Counted from the first letter of the stretch, positions 1 to 6,785 are shown. The stretch: DNA of 7,283 bases from an uncultured Burkholderiales bacterium (GCA_903898725.1 CAIUGQ010000107.1:1-7283), one strand, 5' to 3'. Translations and numbers: made by a program. The notes: generated from the letters alone by a model not told the origin.

Positions 1-54
1 CGCCAGCGCGACGGCGCTCCAGCCCGAGGCGATCGCCGCGCGCTGTCGCGACGG

Positions 55-408
55 ATGGGCGCGGGTTCGCACCGCTCGCCTGCGCGCGCCCGCGCGCCGG
101 CATCGCGGCGGGTCGCCCCCGCCCCATCGGGCACCCCGCTCTGCGTCTGGGTGCAGCGTGCCGCGGCGCTCGGGGGCGCGCTCGCGCTGCTCGCGGGCAT
201 GAAGCTCGGCTGGGAGGGCACCGCCGCCAACCGGTGCTTCCTGTTCGCCGGCTTGTGCGCGCTGGTCTGGGCCGCGGCCGCGCTGGTCGCGCTGTTCTCG
301 CCGTACCACCCCGAGATCGACGGACTCCGTGACGCCCGGCGCCGTGACAGCGCGGACGGCGGCGACGACCCGTTCGACGATGGGGACGGCGGCGACGGCG
401 GCGACTGA
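55..408 (+). CDS. Possible small two-helix membrane protein with Asp/Gly-rich tail
   Basis: No family recognised. The 117-residue reading has two hydrophobic segments, about residues 31-49 and 61-82, joined by a short loop containing KLGWEG. It ends in a highly acidic tail (residues about 98-117) rich in Asp and Gly. This suggests a small inner-membrane protein with two helices and a charged soluble end. The start is uncertain: the frame is open to the left edge of the window, no Shine-Dalgarno sequence precedes ATG 55, and the first 30 residues are Arg/Ala/Pro-rich low-complexity sequence. A GTG at 151 is an alternative start, or the gene may begin outside the window. The hydrophobic pattern and third-position GC support real coding from about position 130 onward. 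The thiolase gene starts 99 bp downstream with its own ribosome binding site, so no functional link is implied. Confidence 0.45.
   Translation: MGAGSHRSPARARAPASRRVAPAPSGTPLCVWVQRAAALGGALALLAGMKLGWEGTAANRCFLFAGLCALVWAAAALVALFSPYHPEIDGLRDARRRDSADGGDDPFDDGDGGDGGD
385..405 (+). repeat. 9-bp tandem repeat coding Asp-Gly-Gly
   Basis: The unit gacggcggc occurs twice, followed by a partial third copy (gac), immediately before the TGA at 406-408. It encodes the D-G-G-D-G-G-D end of the small membrane protein. Such short GC-rich repeats can change length by slippage, here in steps of three residues without shifting the frame. Confidence 0.7.
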
Positions 409-507
409 GGCGACGCCCGCGGTGGAACCGCGCCTGCGCCACGGCCGGCGGTTCGTGCCAAACTCGACGTCTCGATTCCCCCCAGACCGGAACAAGGAGA
501 CCGATCC

Positions 508-1686
508 ATGGCTGAAGCATTCATCGTCGCCGCCGCGCGCACCGCGGGTGGCAAGAAGGGCGGCCGGCTGTCCGGCTGGCACCCCGTCGACCTCGCCGCG
601 CAGGTGCTCGACGCCCTCGTCGACCGCAGCGGCATCGACCCGGCCCTCGTCGAGGACGTGATCATGGGCTGCGTCGGCCAGATCGGCGAGCAGGCGACCG
701 ACGTCGCGCGCAACGCGGTCCTCGCCTCGAAGCTGCCCGAGCATGTGCCCGGCACCTCGGTCGACCGCCAGTGCGGCTCCTCGCAGCAGGCCGTGCACTT
801 CGCCGCCCAGGCAGTGATGTCCGGCACGATGGACGTCGTCATCGCCGCTGGCGTCGAGAGCATGAGCCGCGTGCCGATGGGCTCGCCGACGATCCTCGCC
901 GCCAAGAACGGCATGGGCCACTACATGAGCCCGGGCATCCGTGCCAAGTACCCTGGCCCGGACTTCAGCCAGTTCATCGGCGCCGAGATGATGGTGAAGA
1001 AGTACGGCCTGACCAAGGCGGACCTCGACGCCTACGCGCTGTCCAGCCACGAGCGCGCGATCGCCGCGACCAAGGCCGGCGCGTTCACCTCTGAGATCGT
1101 GCCGCTCGCCGTGCGCCGCGCCGACGGCACCAATGCCGACGAGCTGCACACGATCGACGAGGGCATCCGCTTCGACGCGAGCCTGGCCGGCATCTCGGCG
1201 GTCAAGGTGCTGCAGGAAGGCGGCGCGATCACCGCGGCCAACGCCAGCCAGATCTGCGACGGCGCGGCCGGCCTGATGGTGGTCAGCGAGAAGGCGCTCA
1301 AGCAGTACAACCTCAAGCCGCTCGCGCGCATCCACCACCTGACGCTCATCGGCCACGACCCGGTGATCATGCTCGAGGCGCCGCTGCCGGCGACCGAGCG
1401 GGCGCTGAAGAAGGCCGGCATGAAGATCGACGACATCGACCTGTTCGAGGTCAACGAGGCCTTCGCGTCGGTGCCGCTCGCCTGGCTCAAGGCGCTGGGC
1501 GCCGATCGCGACCGCATGAACGTCAACGGCGGTGCGATCGCGCTCGGCCATCCGCTGGGCGGCTCGGGCGCGAAGCTGATGACCACGCTGGTGTACGCGC
1601 TGCACGCGCGCGGCAAGCGCTACGGTCTGCAGACGATGTGCGAGGGCGGTGGTCAGGCGAACGTGACCATCCTCGAGCGGCTCTGA
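508..1686 (+). CDS. Thiolase (acetyl-CoA C-acyltransferase / acetyltransferase)
   Basis: A thiolase-superfamily enzyme that cleaves 3-ketoacyl-CoA with CoA, or runs the reverse Claisen condensation of acyl-CoA units, in the cytoplasm. At 392 residues it is full length for the family. The catalytic residues are all visible: nucleophile Cys89 in DRQCGSS, the NEAF motif at 316-319, His348 in GHPLGGSG, and Cys378 in CEGGGQ. Many thiolases have CIGGG or CVGGG at the last motif; from memory, CEGGG and the surrounding sequence resemble the degradative subfamily that includes steroid thiolase FadA5, but the substrate cannot be read from this. The start is well supported: AAGGAGA at 494-500 lies 7 bp before ATG 508, and the protein begins with the usual AFIVAAARTAGG strand. 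No beta-oxidation partner (hydratase, dehydrogenase) lies beside it, and strong hairpins follow the stop, so it looks monocistronic. Confidence 0.97.
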   Translation: MAEAFIVAAARTAGGKKGGRLSGWHPVDLAAQVLDALVDRSGIDPALVEDVIMGCVGQIGEQATDVARNAVLASKLPEHVPGTSVDRQCGSSQQAVHFAAQAVMSGTMDVVIAAGVESMSRVPMGSPTILAAKNGMGHYMSPGIRAKYPGPDFSQFIGAEMMVKKYGLTKADLDAYALSSHERAIAATKAGAFTSEIVPLAVRRADGTNADELHTIDEGIRFDASLAGISAVKVLQEGGAITAANASQICDGAAGLMVVSEKALKQYNLKPLARIHHLTLIGHDPVIMLEAPLPATERALKKAGMKIDDIDLFEVNEAFASVPLAWLKALGADRDRMNVNGGAIALGHPLGGSGAKLMTTLVYALHARGKRYGLQTMCEGGGQANVTILERL

Positions 1687-1691
1687 TCGGC

Positions 1692-1709
1692 CCGGCCCGT
1701 CGGGGCCGG
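1692..1709 (+). other. Short GC hairpin just after thiolase stop
   Basis: A perfect 7-bp inverted repeat (ccggccc / gggccgg) with a GTCG tetraloop begins 6 bp after the thiolase stop codon. No T-run follows, so alone it is a weak terminator candidate. It may protect the 3' end or act together with the longer hairpin just downstream. Confidence 0.35.
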
Positions 1710-1717
1710 TTCGCTCG

Positions 1718-1760
1718 CGGGGCGCGTCGCCGGGTTGCCGGTGGCGCGCCCCGGTCGTTT
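1718..1760 (+). terminator. Likely terminator hairpin of the thiolase gene
   Basis: A 16-bp stem (1718-1733 pairing with 1738-1753, including two G-U pairs) closes on a GTTG tetraloop. It is followed by gtcgttt, a modest T-rich stretch ending at 1760. The stem is long and unbroken, which is much more than expected by chance even in GC-rich DNA. The short T-run makes it a non-canonical intrinsic terminator; it could instead be a 3'-end stabilising structure. It lies 31 bp after the thiolase stop and well before the next gene. Confidence 0.55.
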
Positions 1761-1923
1761 CCGGGGTCGGCGCATCGGCGCATCAGCGCGACGAGGGGTC
1801 GCGGGTTACAGGGCGACATCCGGCTTACCGGCGGGGCCGCCCGGGTGACGCGGGCGCGGCCTACCTTGAGCCCTGACCGACGGGCACCCCGCCCGCGGCA
1901 ACGCCCTCGCGAAAGGTACCGCC

Positions 1924-2253
1924 ATGACCCGCACGCCGTTCCGTGATTCGCTCCTCGCCCTGATGCTGACCACCGCGTCGGCCTCCGCCTTCGCTCACGG
2001 CACGATGCCGCGCGTCGACGCCCGCCAGGACCACCAGTCGCAGCGCATCGGGCAGGGCGTGGCGAGCGGCGAGCTCACCGCCCGCGAGGCGGTGCGCCTC
2101 GAGCACGGCCAGCGGCGCGTCGAGCATGCCGAGCAGCGCGCGCTCGCCGACGGCGTGGTCACGCGCCGCGAGCAGTTCCGCCTGCACGACCTGCAGCAGG
2201 CCGAGAGCCGCCGCATCTACGTGCAGAAGCACGACCGTCAGCGCGCGTACTGA
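1924..2253 (+). CDS. Small exported helical protein, function unknown
   Basis: A 109-residue protein with a clear signal peptide: a basic start (MTRTPFR), a hydrophobic core, and a probable cleavage after AFA (residues 22-24), leaving a mature periplasmic protein of about 85 residues. The mature part is highly charged, rich in Gln, Arg and Glu, and predicted by eye to be mostly helical. It holds an internal repeat of about 28 residues: SGELTAREAVRLEHGQ (48-63) matches DGVVTRREQFRLHDLQ (76-91). It resembles small conserved exported proteins of proteobacteria that I cannot name. AAAGG at 1912-1916 lies 7 bp before ATG 1924 and supports the start. The second repeat looks faintly like an EF-hand loop but lacks the needed acidic ligands. 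The hairpin upstream separates it from the thiolase, so it probably has its own promoter, which I could not identify. Confidence 0.82.
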   Translation: MTRTPFRDSLLALMLTTASASAFAHGTMPRVDARQDHQSQRIGQGVASGELTAREAVRLEHGQRRVEHAEQRALADGVVTRREQFRLHDLQQAESRRIYVQKHDRQRAY

Positions 2254-2289
2254 CGCGCGCGGAGCCGTCGGTGGGCGGTGCCGTATCCT

Positions 2290-2310
2290 CGGGGCTTCGA
2301 GGGAGCCCCG
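2290..2310 (+). promoter_or_regulatory. Hairpin presenting the Shine-Dalgarno sequence in its loop
   Basis: A perfect 7-bp inverted repeat (cggggct at 2290-2296, agccccg at 2304-2310) encloses the 7-nt loop tcgaggg. The loop holds most of the Shine-Dalgarno sequence GAGGGAG (2299-2305) for the TTG start at 2312, so the stem ends one base before the start codon. This geometry could tune translation of the flavin-reductase-like gene. It could also serve as a weak 3' structure for the gene upstream, although no T-run follows. Confidence 0.4.
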
Positions 2311-2311
2311 C

Positions 2312-2944
2312 TTGGAATTCGACTTCGACGTCCTGACCGCCCACCAGCGCTACAAGCTGATGGCCAGCCTGATCGTGCCCCGACCGATCGCGCTGGTGAC
2401 CACGCTGGGCGAGGACGGCACCGTGAACGCCGCCCCGTTCAGCCTGTTCAACATGCTCGGCGAGGACCCGCCGATCGTGATGATCAGCATCAACAAGCGC
2501 GACGACGACTCGCTCAAGGACACCGCGCGCAACATCCTGCGGACCGGCGAGTTCGTCGTGCACCTGACCGACGAGCCGATCGCCGAGCAGATGCACCGCT
2601 GCGGCGACCGGCTGCCGCCCGACGAGAGCGAGGTCGATGCGGTGGGCTTCACCACCACACCCTCGAGCGCGGTCGCGCCGCCCCGGATCGTCGAGGCGCC
2701 GGTCGCCTTCGAGTGCCGGCTCTGGGAGCGGCTCGAGACCGAGAGCCGGCACATCCTGATCGGGAAGGTGCTCCGGCTGCATGCCCGCGAGGGGCTGGTC
2801 GACACCGAGCGCTGGCGGGTGCGACTGCAGTCGTACTTCCCGGTCGGCCGCTTCGGCGCGAGCTTCTACACCCGCACCCGCGACCGGTTCGCGATCGACG
2901 CGGCCGACCTCGAGCCGGCGCGCAACCCGATCGACGAGATCTGA
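2312..2944 (+). CDS. Flavin reductase-like FMN-binding protein
   Basis: A 210-residue protein of the flavin reductase-like (split-barrel, NtaB/DIM6-type) family, which binds FMN in the cytoplasm and often reduces flavin with NAD(P)H for partner monooxygenases. Family features seen are LIVPRPIALVTT (20-31), the VNAAPFSLFNMLG segment (38-50) followed by DPPIVMISI (52-60), the NILRTGEFVVHL strand (74-85), HILIGKV (147-153), and the C-terminal GRFGASFYTRTRDRF (179-193). The first methionine in this frame within the domain is at 2360, inside the conserved N-terminal segment. TTG 2312 restores the usual N-terminus (EFDFDVLTAHQRYKL) and has GAGGGAG 6 bp upstream, so I chose it. A longer in-frame reading from 2126 would overlap the preceding gene and has no support. 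The substrate and any monooxygenase partner are not visible here. It converges on the receptor gene, with only 13 bp between the two stops. Confidence 0.9.
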   Translation: MEFDFDVLTAHQRYKLMASLIVPRPIALVTTLGEDGTVNAAPFSLFNMLGEDPPIVMISINKRDDDSLKDTARNILRTGEFVVHLTDEPIAEQMHRCGDRLPPDESEVDAVGFTTTPSSAVAPPRIVEAPVAFECRLWERLETESRHILIGKVLRLHAREGLVDTERWRVRLQSYFPVGRFGASFYTRTRDRFAIDAADLEPARNPIDEI

Positions 2945-2957
2945 GCGCGGTCCCGGG

Positions 2958-5081
2958 TCAGAACCCCACGCGCAGCGACAGCCGGGCCGTGCGCGGTTCG
3001 GCCGGGTGCACGTGGCGGTCGTCGACGCCGGCGGCCGGCTCGCCGGTCAGCCGGCTCCGATAGAAGTACTCGATGTCGTTCGCCGCGCGGTCGGCGAGGT
3101 TGAAGACGTCGAGCAGCAGCTCGACGTGCCGGCTCATCCGATAGCCGATCCGCAGGTCGGCGAGCGTCAGCGAGGCCGACCGGACGGCGCCGTCCTCGAC
3201 GAGCGGGCGCGGGCCGATGTGGCGGACGTGGAGCCCGGCCGACCAGGGCCCGAGCCGCTGCACGGTGACGCCCAGCGAGGCCACGCGTGACACCGAACCG
3301 GGCACGGACGCGCCCGCCGGATCGCCGTCGACGAACCGCGCTTGCGAGGCGGCGAGATCGGCATCGAAGGCCAGCCAGGGCATAGGGAGCCAGCGGGCGC
3401 TCACTTCGACGCCGCGACGACGGCTCTCCCGGCTGGGCTCGGTGGTCCCGGCATCGCCCACGAAGACCAGCTCCGAGCCGATCTTCAGACGCCACGCGGC
3501 CACCGACGCGACGAAGCCGGGCACCGGTGCCCAGCGCAGTCCGAGCTCGCTGCCGAGGGTCGGCACCAGCCCCTGGACCGGTACCACGGGCTCGCCGGTG
3601 CGCGGGTCGACGCGGGTCGTGGTGCCGCGCGCGTCGTTGCTGTGGAAGCCGCGCCCGACGCTCGCGAAGGTCTCCAGCGTCGGGGCTGCCTGCAGGACGA
3701 CCGCGAGCTTGGGCGACGCCAGCGTCTGCGCGCTGCGGCCCGAGTTGTCGGGCAGCGAGGCGTCGACCCGGTTCTCGAGTTGGTCGACGCGCAGGCCGGC
3801 GACGGTGCGGAGCCTGTCCGTCCAGAAGCTGGTCAGCTCGCCGAAGACGCCGGCCTGCGTCGCGTCGACCCGGTCGCTGCGGACCGTCGCCAGCCGCGTG
3901 CGGGCTTCGGTGTCGTGCAGACCGACGTCGATGCGGTCGTGGCGGGCCTGCAGGCCGAGCGTGGCCAGCGTCGGCACGCCGGCGGCCTGCGTGCGCCAGG
4001 TCCGGGCGATGCGCAGGCCCACCGCGCTGCGGGCGTCGGACTGCTCGAACTGGTCGCCGGTGTCGGGCCGGTCGAGGGTGTAGGTGAAGTTGGAGAACAG
4101 CGCGAGCCGGTAGCGCAGGGCCCAGGCGCTCGCCTCGATGCGGCCGTCGTCGAGGCTGCGCCGCACGCTGCCCGACAGGCTCGTGCGCGAGCTCTCGCCG
4201 CCGGTGGTCGGATCGAGCGAGCCGAATCGGCCGACGAGACCCGAGTCGATCGCGCGCTGCGGCACCTGGTCGGTCGCGGTCCAGCGCGCGTCGTAGCCCA
4301 TCAGCGTCAGGTCCTGGCCGTCGGTGGCGGTGCCGCCCGACCAGCGCAGCACCGCGTTGCCGCGGCGCGCCTGCTGGGCGACGTCCCACGGCCCGTCGTT
4401 GGCCAGCCCCTCGACGCCGAGCAGCAGGTCGGTGTCGCCGAGCCGCGGCGAGACCGCCCCGAACAGTCGTCGATAGCCGTTGCCGCCCAGGGTGATCTGG
4501 CCGATCGGACCCGCGAGCCGCGTGCGCAGCCGGATGTCGGCCGCGCCGGCCGACGAGAAGTCGCCGTCGAACGCGGCGTAGGGGCCCTTGCGGTAGTCGA
4601 CGCGCTCGACCAGCTCGGGGATCAGGAAGTTCAGGTCGGTGTAGCCGTGGCCGTGTGCATGGGTCGGGAGGTTGACCGGCACGCCCGCGACGGAGGTCGC
4701 GAAGTCGGTGCCGTGGTCGAGGTTGAAGCCGCGCAGGAAGTACTGGTTCGCCTTGCCGTCCCCGGAATGCTGGGTGACCAGCAGGCCGGGCACCCACTCG
4801 AGCACGTCGGCCGGGCGCAGCGCCGGACGCGCCTGCAGGCGCGCGGCATCGACCGAACCGGCGGAGGCGGTGTCGGTGACGCCGAGGGCATCGGCGGGCG
4901 ACGCGATCACCTCGACCGCCTGCAGTCGCATGTCGGCGTCGGCCATGCCGGGCGCGGTCTGGGCAGCCGCTGCGCGCGCGGCGAGCAGGACGATCGCGAG
5001 CGGCCAGGCCGTACGCCAGGCGCGCGGCGGTTGTTGCTTCGGTCGGTGCTTCGGTCGGTGTGGCGGGAGGGTGTCGGCCAT
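2958..5081 (-). CDS. TonB-dependent outer-membrane receptor
   Basis: A 707-residue TonB-dependent receptor that imports a scarce ligand through the outer membrane using energy from TonB-ExbBD. The signal peptide spans residues 1-40: an unusually basic start with HRPK twice, a hydrophobic core (WPLAIVLLAA), and likely cleavage at AAA/QTAPG. A TonB-box-like segment AVEVIAS lies at 55-61. The plug runs from about 75 to 190, with DVLEWVPGLLV (92-102), QYFLRGFNLDHGTDF (113-127) and ERVDYRKGPY (159-168). The rest is an alternating-strand beta barrel ending in LSLRVGF, with the terminal Phe typical of outer-membrane proteins. The plug carries HAHGHG at 141-146, a possible metal-binding motif. ATG 5081 was chosen because it begins the signal peptide; the Shine-Dalgarno sequence is weak (GGA only). 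The frame is open further upstream, but that part looks non-coding. The gene is divergent from the DUF4331 gene, suggesting shared control. The ligand is unknown. Confidence 0.95.
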   Translation of the reverse strand: MADTLPPHRPKHRPKQQPPRAWRTAWPLAIVLLAARAAAAQTAPGMADADMRLQAVEVIASPADALGVTDTASAGSVDAARLQARPALRPADVLEWVPGLLVTQHSGDGKANQYFLRGFNLDHGTDFATSVAGVPVNLPTHAHGHGYTDLNFLIPELVERVDYRKGPYAAFDGDFSSAGAADIRLRTRLAGPIGQITLGGNGYRRLFGAVSPRLGDTDLLLGVEGLANDGPWDVAQQARRGNAVLRWSGGTATDGQDLTLMGYDARWTATDQVPQRAIDSGLVGRFGSLDPTTGGESSRTSLSGSVRRSLDDGRIEASAWALRYRLALFSNFTYTLDRPDTGDQFEQSDARSAVGLRIARTWRTQAAGVPTLATLGLQARHDRIDVGLHDTEARTRLATVRSDRVDATQAGVFGELTSFWTDRLRTVAGLRVDQLENRVDASLPDNSGRSAQTLASPKLAVVLQAAPTLETFASVGRGFHSNDARGTTTRVDPRTGEPVVPVQGLVPTLGSELGLRWAPVPGFVASVAAWRLKIGSELVFVGDAGTTEPSRESRRRGVEVSARWLPMPWLAFDADLAASQARFVDGDPAGASVPGSVSRVASLGVTVQRLGPWSAGLHVRHIGPRPLVEDGAVRSASLTLADLRIGYRMSRHVELLLDVFNLADRAANDIEYFYRSRLTGEPAAGVDDRHVHPAEPRTARLSLRVGF
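5035..5060 (-). repeat. 12-bp tandem repeat in the receptor signal peptide
   Basis: The 12-bp unit tgcttcggtcgg (plus strand) occurs twice in perfect tandem, with two further bases of a third copy. On the coding (minus) strand it gives HRPK twice (residues 8-15), lengthening the basic start of the receptor's signal peptide. It looks like a recent in-frame duplication. Confidence 0.8.
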
Positions 5082-5265
5082 CGGTCGAGTCCGGAAGGGC
5101 ACGGGCGGACGGGCGCCGTCCGGAGTGTACGGAGACCGGGTCCTCCTGGATGCAGGCCGGGTGAATCGCACGGCGCCGCTGTCTTCCGTGCGTCCAGTCC
5201 GTGGTCTCGCCCGTACAGCCATGGAGCCCCCCGTTCCACCGCCCACCTCTGAGAGGAGACCGACG
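5082..5265. promoter_or_regulatory. Divergent intergenic region between receptor and DUF4331 genes
   Basis: These 184 bp separate two genes that run in opposite directions, so both promoters must lie here or just inside the genes. I find no convincing -35/-10 pair on either strand; the region is too GC-rich to call sigma-70 boxes by eye, and there is no AT-rich Fur-like box. It contains one good inverted repeat (5106-5122) and a strong Shine-Dalgarno sequence for the plus-strand gene at 5252-5259. Confidence 0.6.
5106..5122. promoter_or_regulatory. Inverted repeat, candidate operator or leader hairpin
   Basis: A perfect 7-bp inverted repeat (cggacgg / ccgtccg) around a 3-bp centre (gcg). It lies 25 bp upstream of the receptor start codon and 143 bp upstream of the DUF4331 start. 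It may be a regulator binding site serving both genes, or a hairpin in the receptor mRNA leader. In DNA this GC-rich, a 7-bp repeat can occur by chance. Confidence 0.3.
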
Positions 5266-6774
5266 ATGCCGAGATCCCTTCCCCGCCCGCGCGGCCTGCT
5301 GCCGGCCGCCGCTGCGGCCTCGCTGCTGCTGGCCTGCGCCGTGCCGCCCGCCGGTGCATCGAGCCACCGCGAAGGCCCGTTCATCGCATCGATGCCCAAG
5401 GTCGATGCGACCGACCTGTACCTGTTCCGCAGCTACGAGGCGGGGCGCGCCGACTACGTGACGATCGTCGCGAACTACCAGCCGCTTCAGGATCCGTACG
5501 GCGGCCCGAACTACTTCTCGCTCGATGCGAACGCGCTCTACGAGATCCACGTCGACAACGACGGCGACGCGAAGGAGGACCTGAGCTTCCAGTTCCGCTT
5601 CAAGGAGACGACGCGCGACATCGCGCTCGACGTGGGCGGCAAGCAGGTCGCCATCCCGCTGGTGCAGGCCGGCGCGATCGACGCGATCAATCCGGCGGTG
5701 CAGAACCGCCGCGAGACCTTCACCATCGACGTGGTCCGGGGCGACCGGCGCGGCACGCGACAGCCGCTGACCAACGCGAGCACCGGCTCGGCGGAGTTCG
5801 ACAAGCCGCTCGACCACATCGGCACCAAGACCTTCTCCGGCCAGGGCGGATATGGCGCCTACGCGGCGAAGTTCGTGCACACGGTCGCGATCCCGGGCTG
5901 CCAGCCCGGCCGCGTGTTCGTCGGTCAGCGCAAGGACCCGTTCGCGATCGCCGTCGGGCCGATCTTCGACCTGATCAACCTGAATCCGCTCGGAGCGACC
6001 ACCGGCGGGCGCGACGACCTCGCGGACAAGAACGTGACCGCCATCGTGCTGGAGGTGCCGATCGCCTGCCTGACCCGGGGCGCGGACCCGGTGATCGGCG
6101 CATGGACCACCGCGAGCGTGCGCCAGGCGCGGCTGGTGGACGGCACGCCGCGTCCGGGCCTGAACCGCACGACCCAGCAGGGCGGCGCGTGGACGCAGGT
6201 GTCGCGGCTCGGCATGCCGCTGGTCAACGAGGTGGTGATCGGGCTCAAGGACAAGGACCGCTTCAATGCCTCGAAGCCGTCGGGCGACGGACAGTTCGCC
6301 GACTACGTGACGAACCCGACGCTGCCGGCACTGATCCAGACCCTGTTCCCCTCGGCACTCGCACCGACCAAGTTCCCGCGGCAGGACCTGGTGGCCGCGT
6401 TCCTGACGGGCGTGCCCGGACTGAACCGTCCGACGAACGTGACGCCCTCGGAGATGCTGCGCCTGAACACGTCGATCGCGCCGGTGCCGGCCGCGCAGCA
6501 GCAGACGCTCGGCGTGCTCGCCGGCGACGCGGCGGGCTTCCCGAACGGACGGCGTCCGGGGGACGACGTGGTCGATGCGTCGCTGCGCGTCGCGATGGGG
6601 GTGCTGTGCACGCTGAACGATCCGGCGAAGTTCGGCTGCGTGGCGGGCGACGCCCCGGCGGGTGGCGCGCCGCTGACCGACGGCGTCGGCATCGACGCGA
6701 CCCGGTTCAGCAGCTTCTTCCCGTACCTCACCACGCCACTGCCCGGCGCCGGTGGCGGCGGGGCGGCGCAATGA
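5266..6774 (+). CDS. DUF4331 domain protein, exported
   Basis: A 502-residue exported protein recognised as DUF4331, a family without established function. The signal sequence covers residues 1-31 (RGLLPAAAAASLLLACAVPP, then AGA/SSHRE). The mature protein starts with the family's hallmark SSHREGP, followed by VDATDLYLFRS (46-56), NALYEIHVDNDGD (89-101), LGMPLVNEVVIGLKDKDRFN (315-334) and RPGDDVVDASLRVAMGVL (430-447) near the C-terminus. DNDGDAKED at 97-105 has the D-x-D-G-D-x-x-x-D spacing of FG-GAP-type calcium loops. Cysteines at 212, 268, 448 and 458 could form disulfides in the periplasm. LLAC at 21-24 partly fits a lipobox, so it may be a lipoprotein instead of a soluble protein. AGAGGAGA at 5252-5259 lies 6 bp before the ATG and fixes the start. 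It is the first gene of a tight cluster and divergent from the TonB-dependent receptor, suggesting a joint role at the outer membrane. Confidence 0.96.
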   Translation: MPRSLPRPRGLLPAAAAASLLLACAVPPAGASSHREGPFIASMPKVDATDLYLFRSYEAGRADYVTIVANYQPLQDPYGGPNYFSLDANALYEIHVDNDGDAKEDLSFQFRFKETTRDIALDVGGKQVAIPLVQAGAIDAINPAVQNRRETFTIDVVRGDRRGTRQPLTNASTGSAEFDKPLDHIGTKTFSGQGGYGAYAAKFVHTVAIPGCQPGRVFVGQRKDPFAIAVGPIFDLINLNPLGATTGGRDDLADKNVTAIVLEVPIACLTRGADPVIGAWTTASVRQARLVDGTPRPGLNRTTQQGGAWTQVSRLGMPLVNEVVIGLKDKDRFNASKPSGDGQFADYVTNPTLPALIQTLFPSALAPTKFPRQDLVAAFLTGVPGLNRPTNVTPSEMLRLNTSIAPVPAAQQQTLGVLAGDAAGFPNGRRPGDDVVDASLRVAMGVLCTLNDPAKFGCVAGDAPAGGAPLTDGVGIDATRFSSFFPYLTTPLPGAGGGGAAQ

Positions 6775-6785
6775 GGAGCCACGCC

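Noticed and set aside
1768..1786. Short tandem cggcgcat repeat downstream of the thiolase gene
   Set aside because: Only two 8-bp copies in GC-rich spacer, with no further structure; likely chance.
2149..2175. EF-hand-like stretch (ADGVVTRRE) in the small exported protein
   Set aside because: Only one of the usual acidic ligands before the Gly is present, so calcium binding is not supported.
2126..2311. Extended N-terminus for the flavin-reductase-like protein from ATG 2126
   Set aside because: It would overlap the preceding gene by 128 bp, adds Ser/Arg-rich non-domain sequence, and ignores the GAGGGAG site placed before TTG 2312.
5140..5145. AGGAGG on the minus strand upstream of the receptor
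   Set aside because: No ATG, GTG or TTG lies at a usable distance downstream on that strand, and it is about 58 bases from the receptor start.
3342..5252. 636-codon plus-strand open frame antisense to the receptor
   Set aside because: Low-complexity Arg/Ala/Gly/Val composition without recognisable domains; the receptor on the opposite strand explains this DNA fully.
5082..5399. Extended N-terminus of the receptor beginning at 5399
   Set aside because: The extra 106 residues cover the intergenic region and the start of the DUF4331 gene and precede a clear signal peptide, which must be at the N-terminus.
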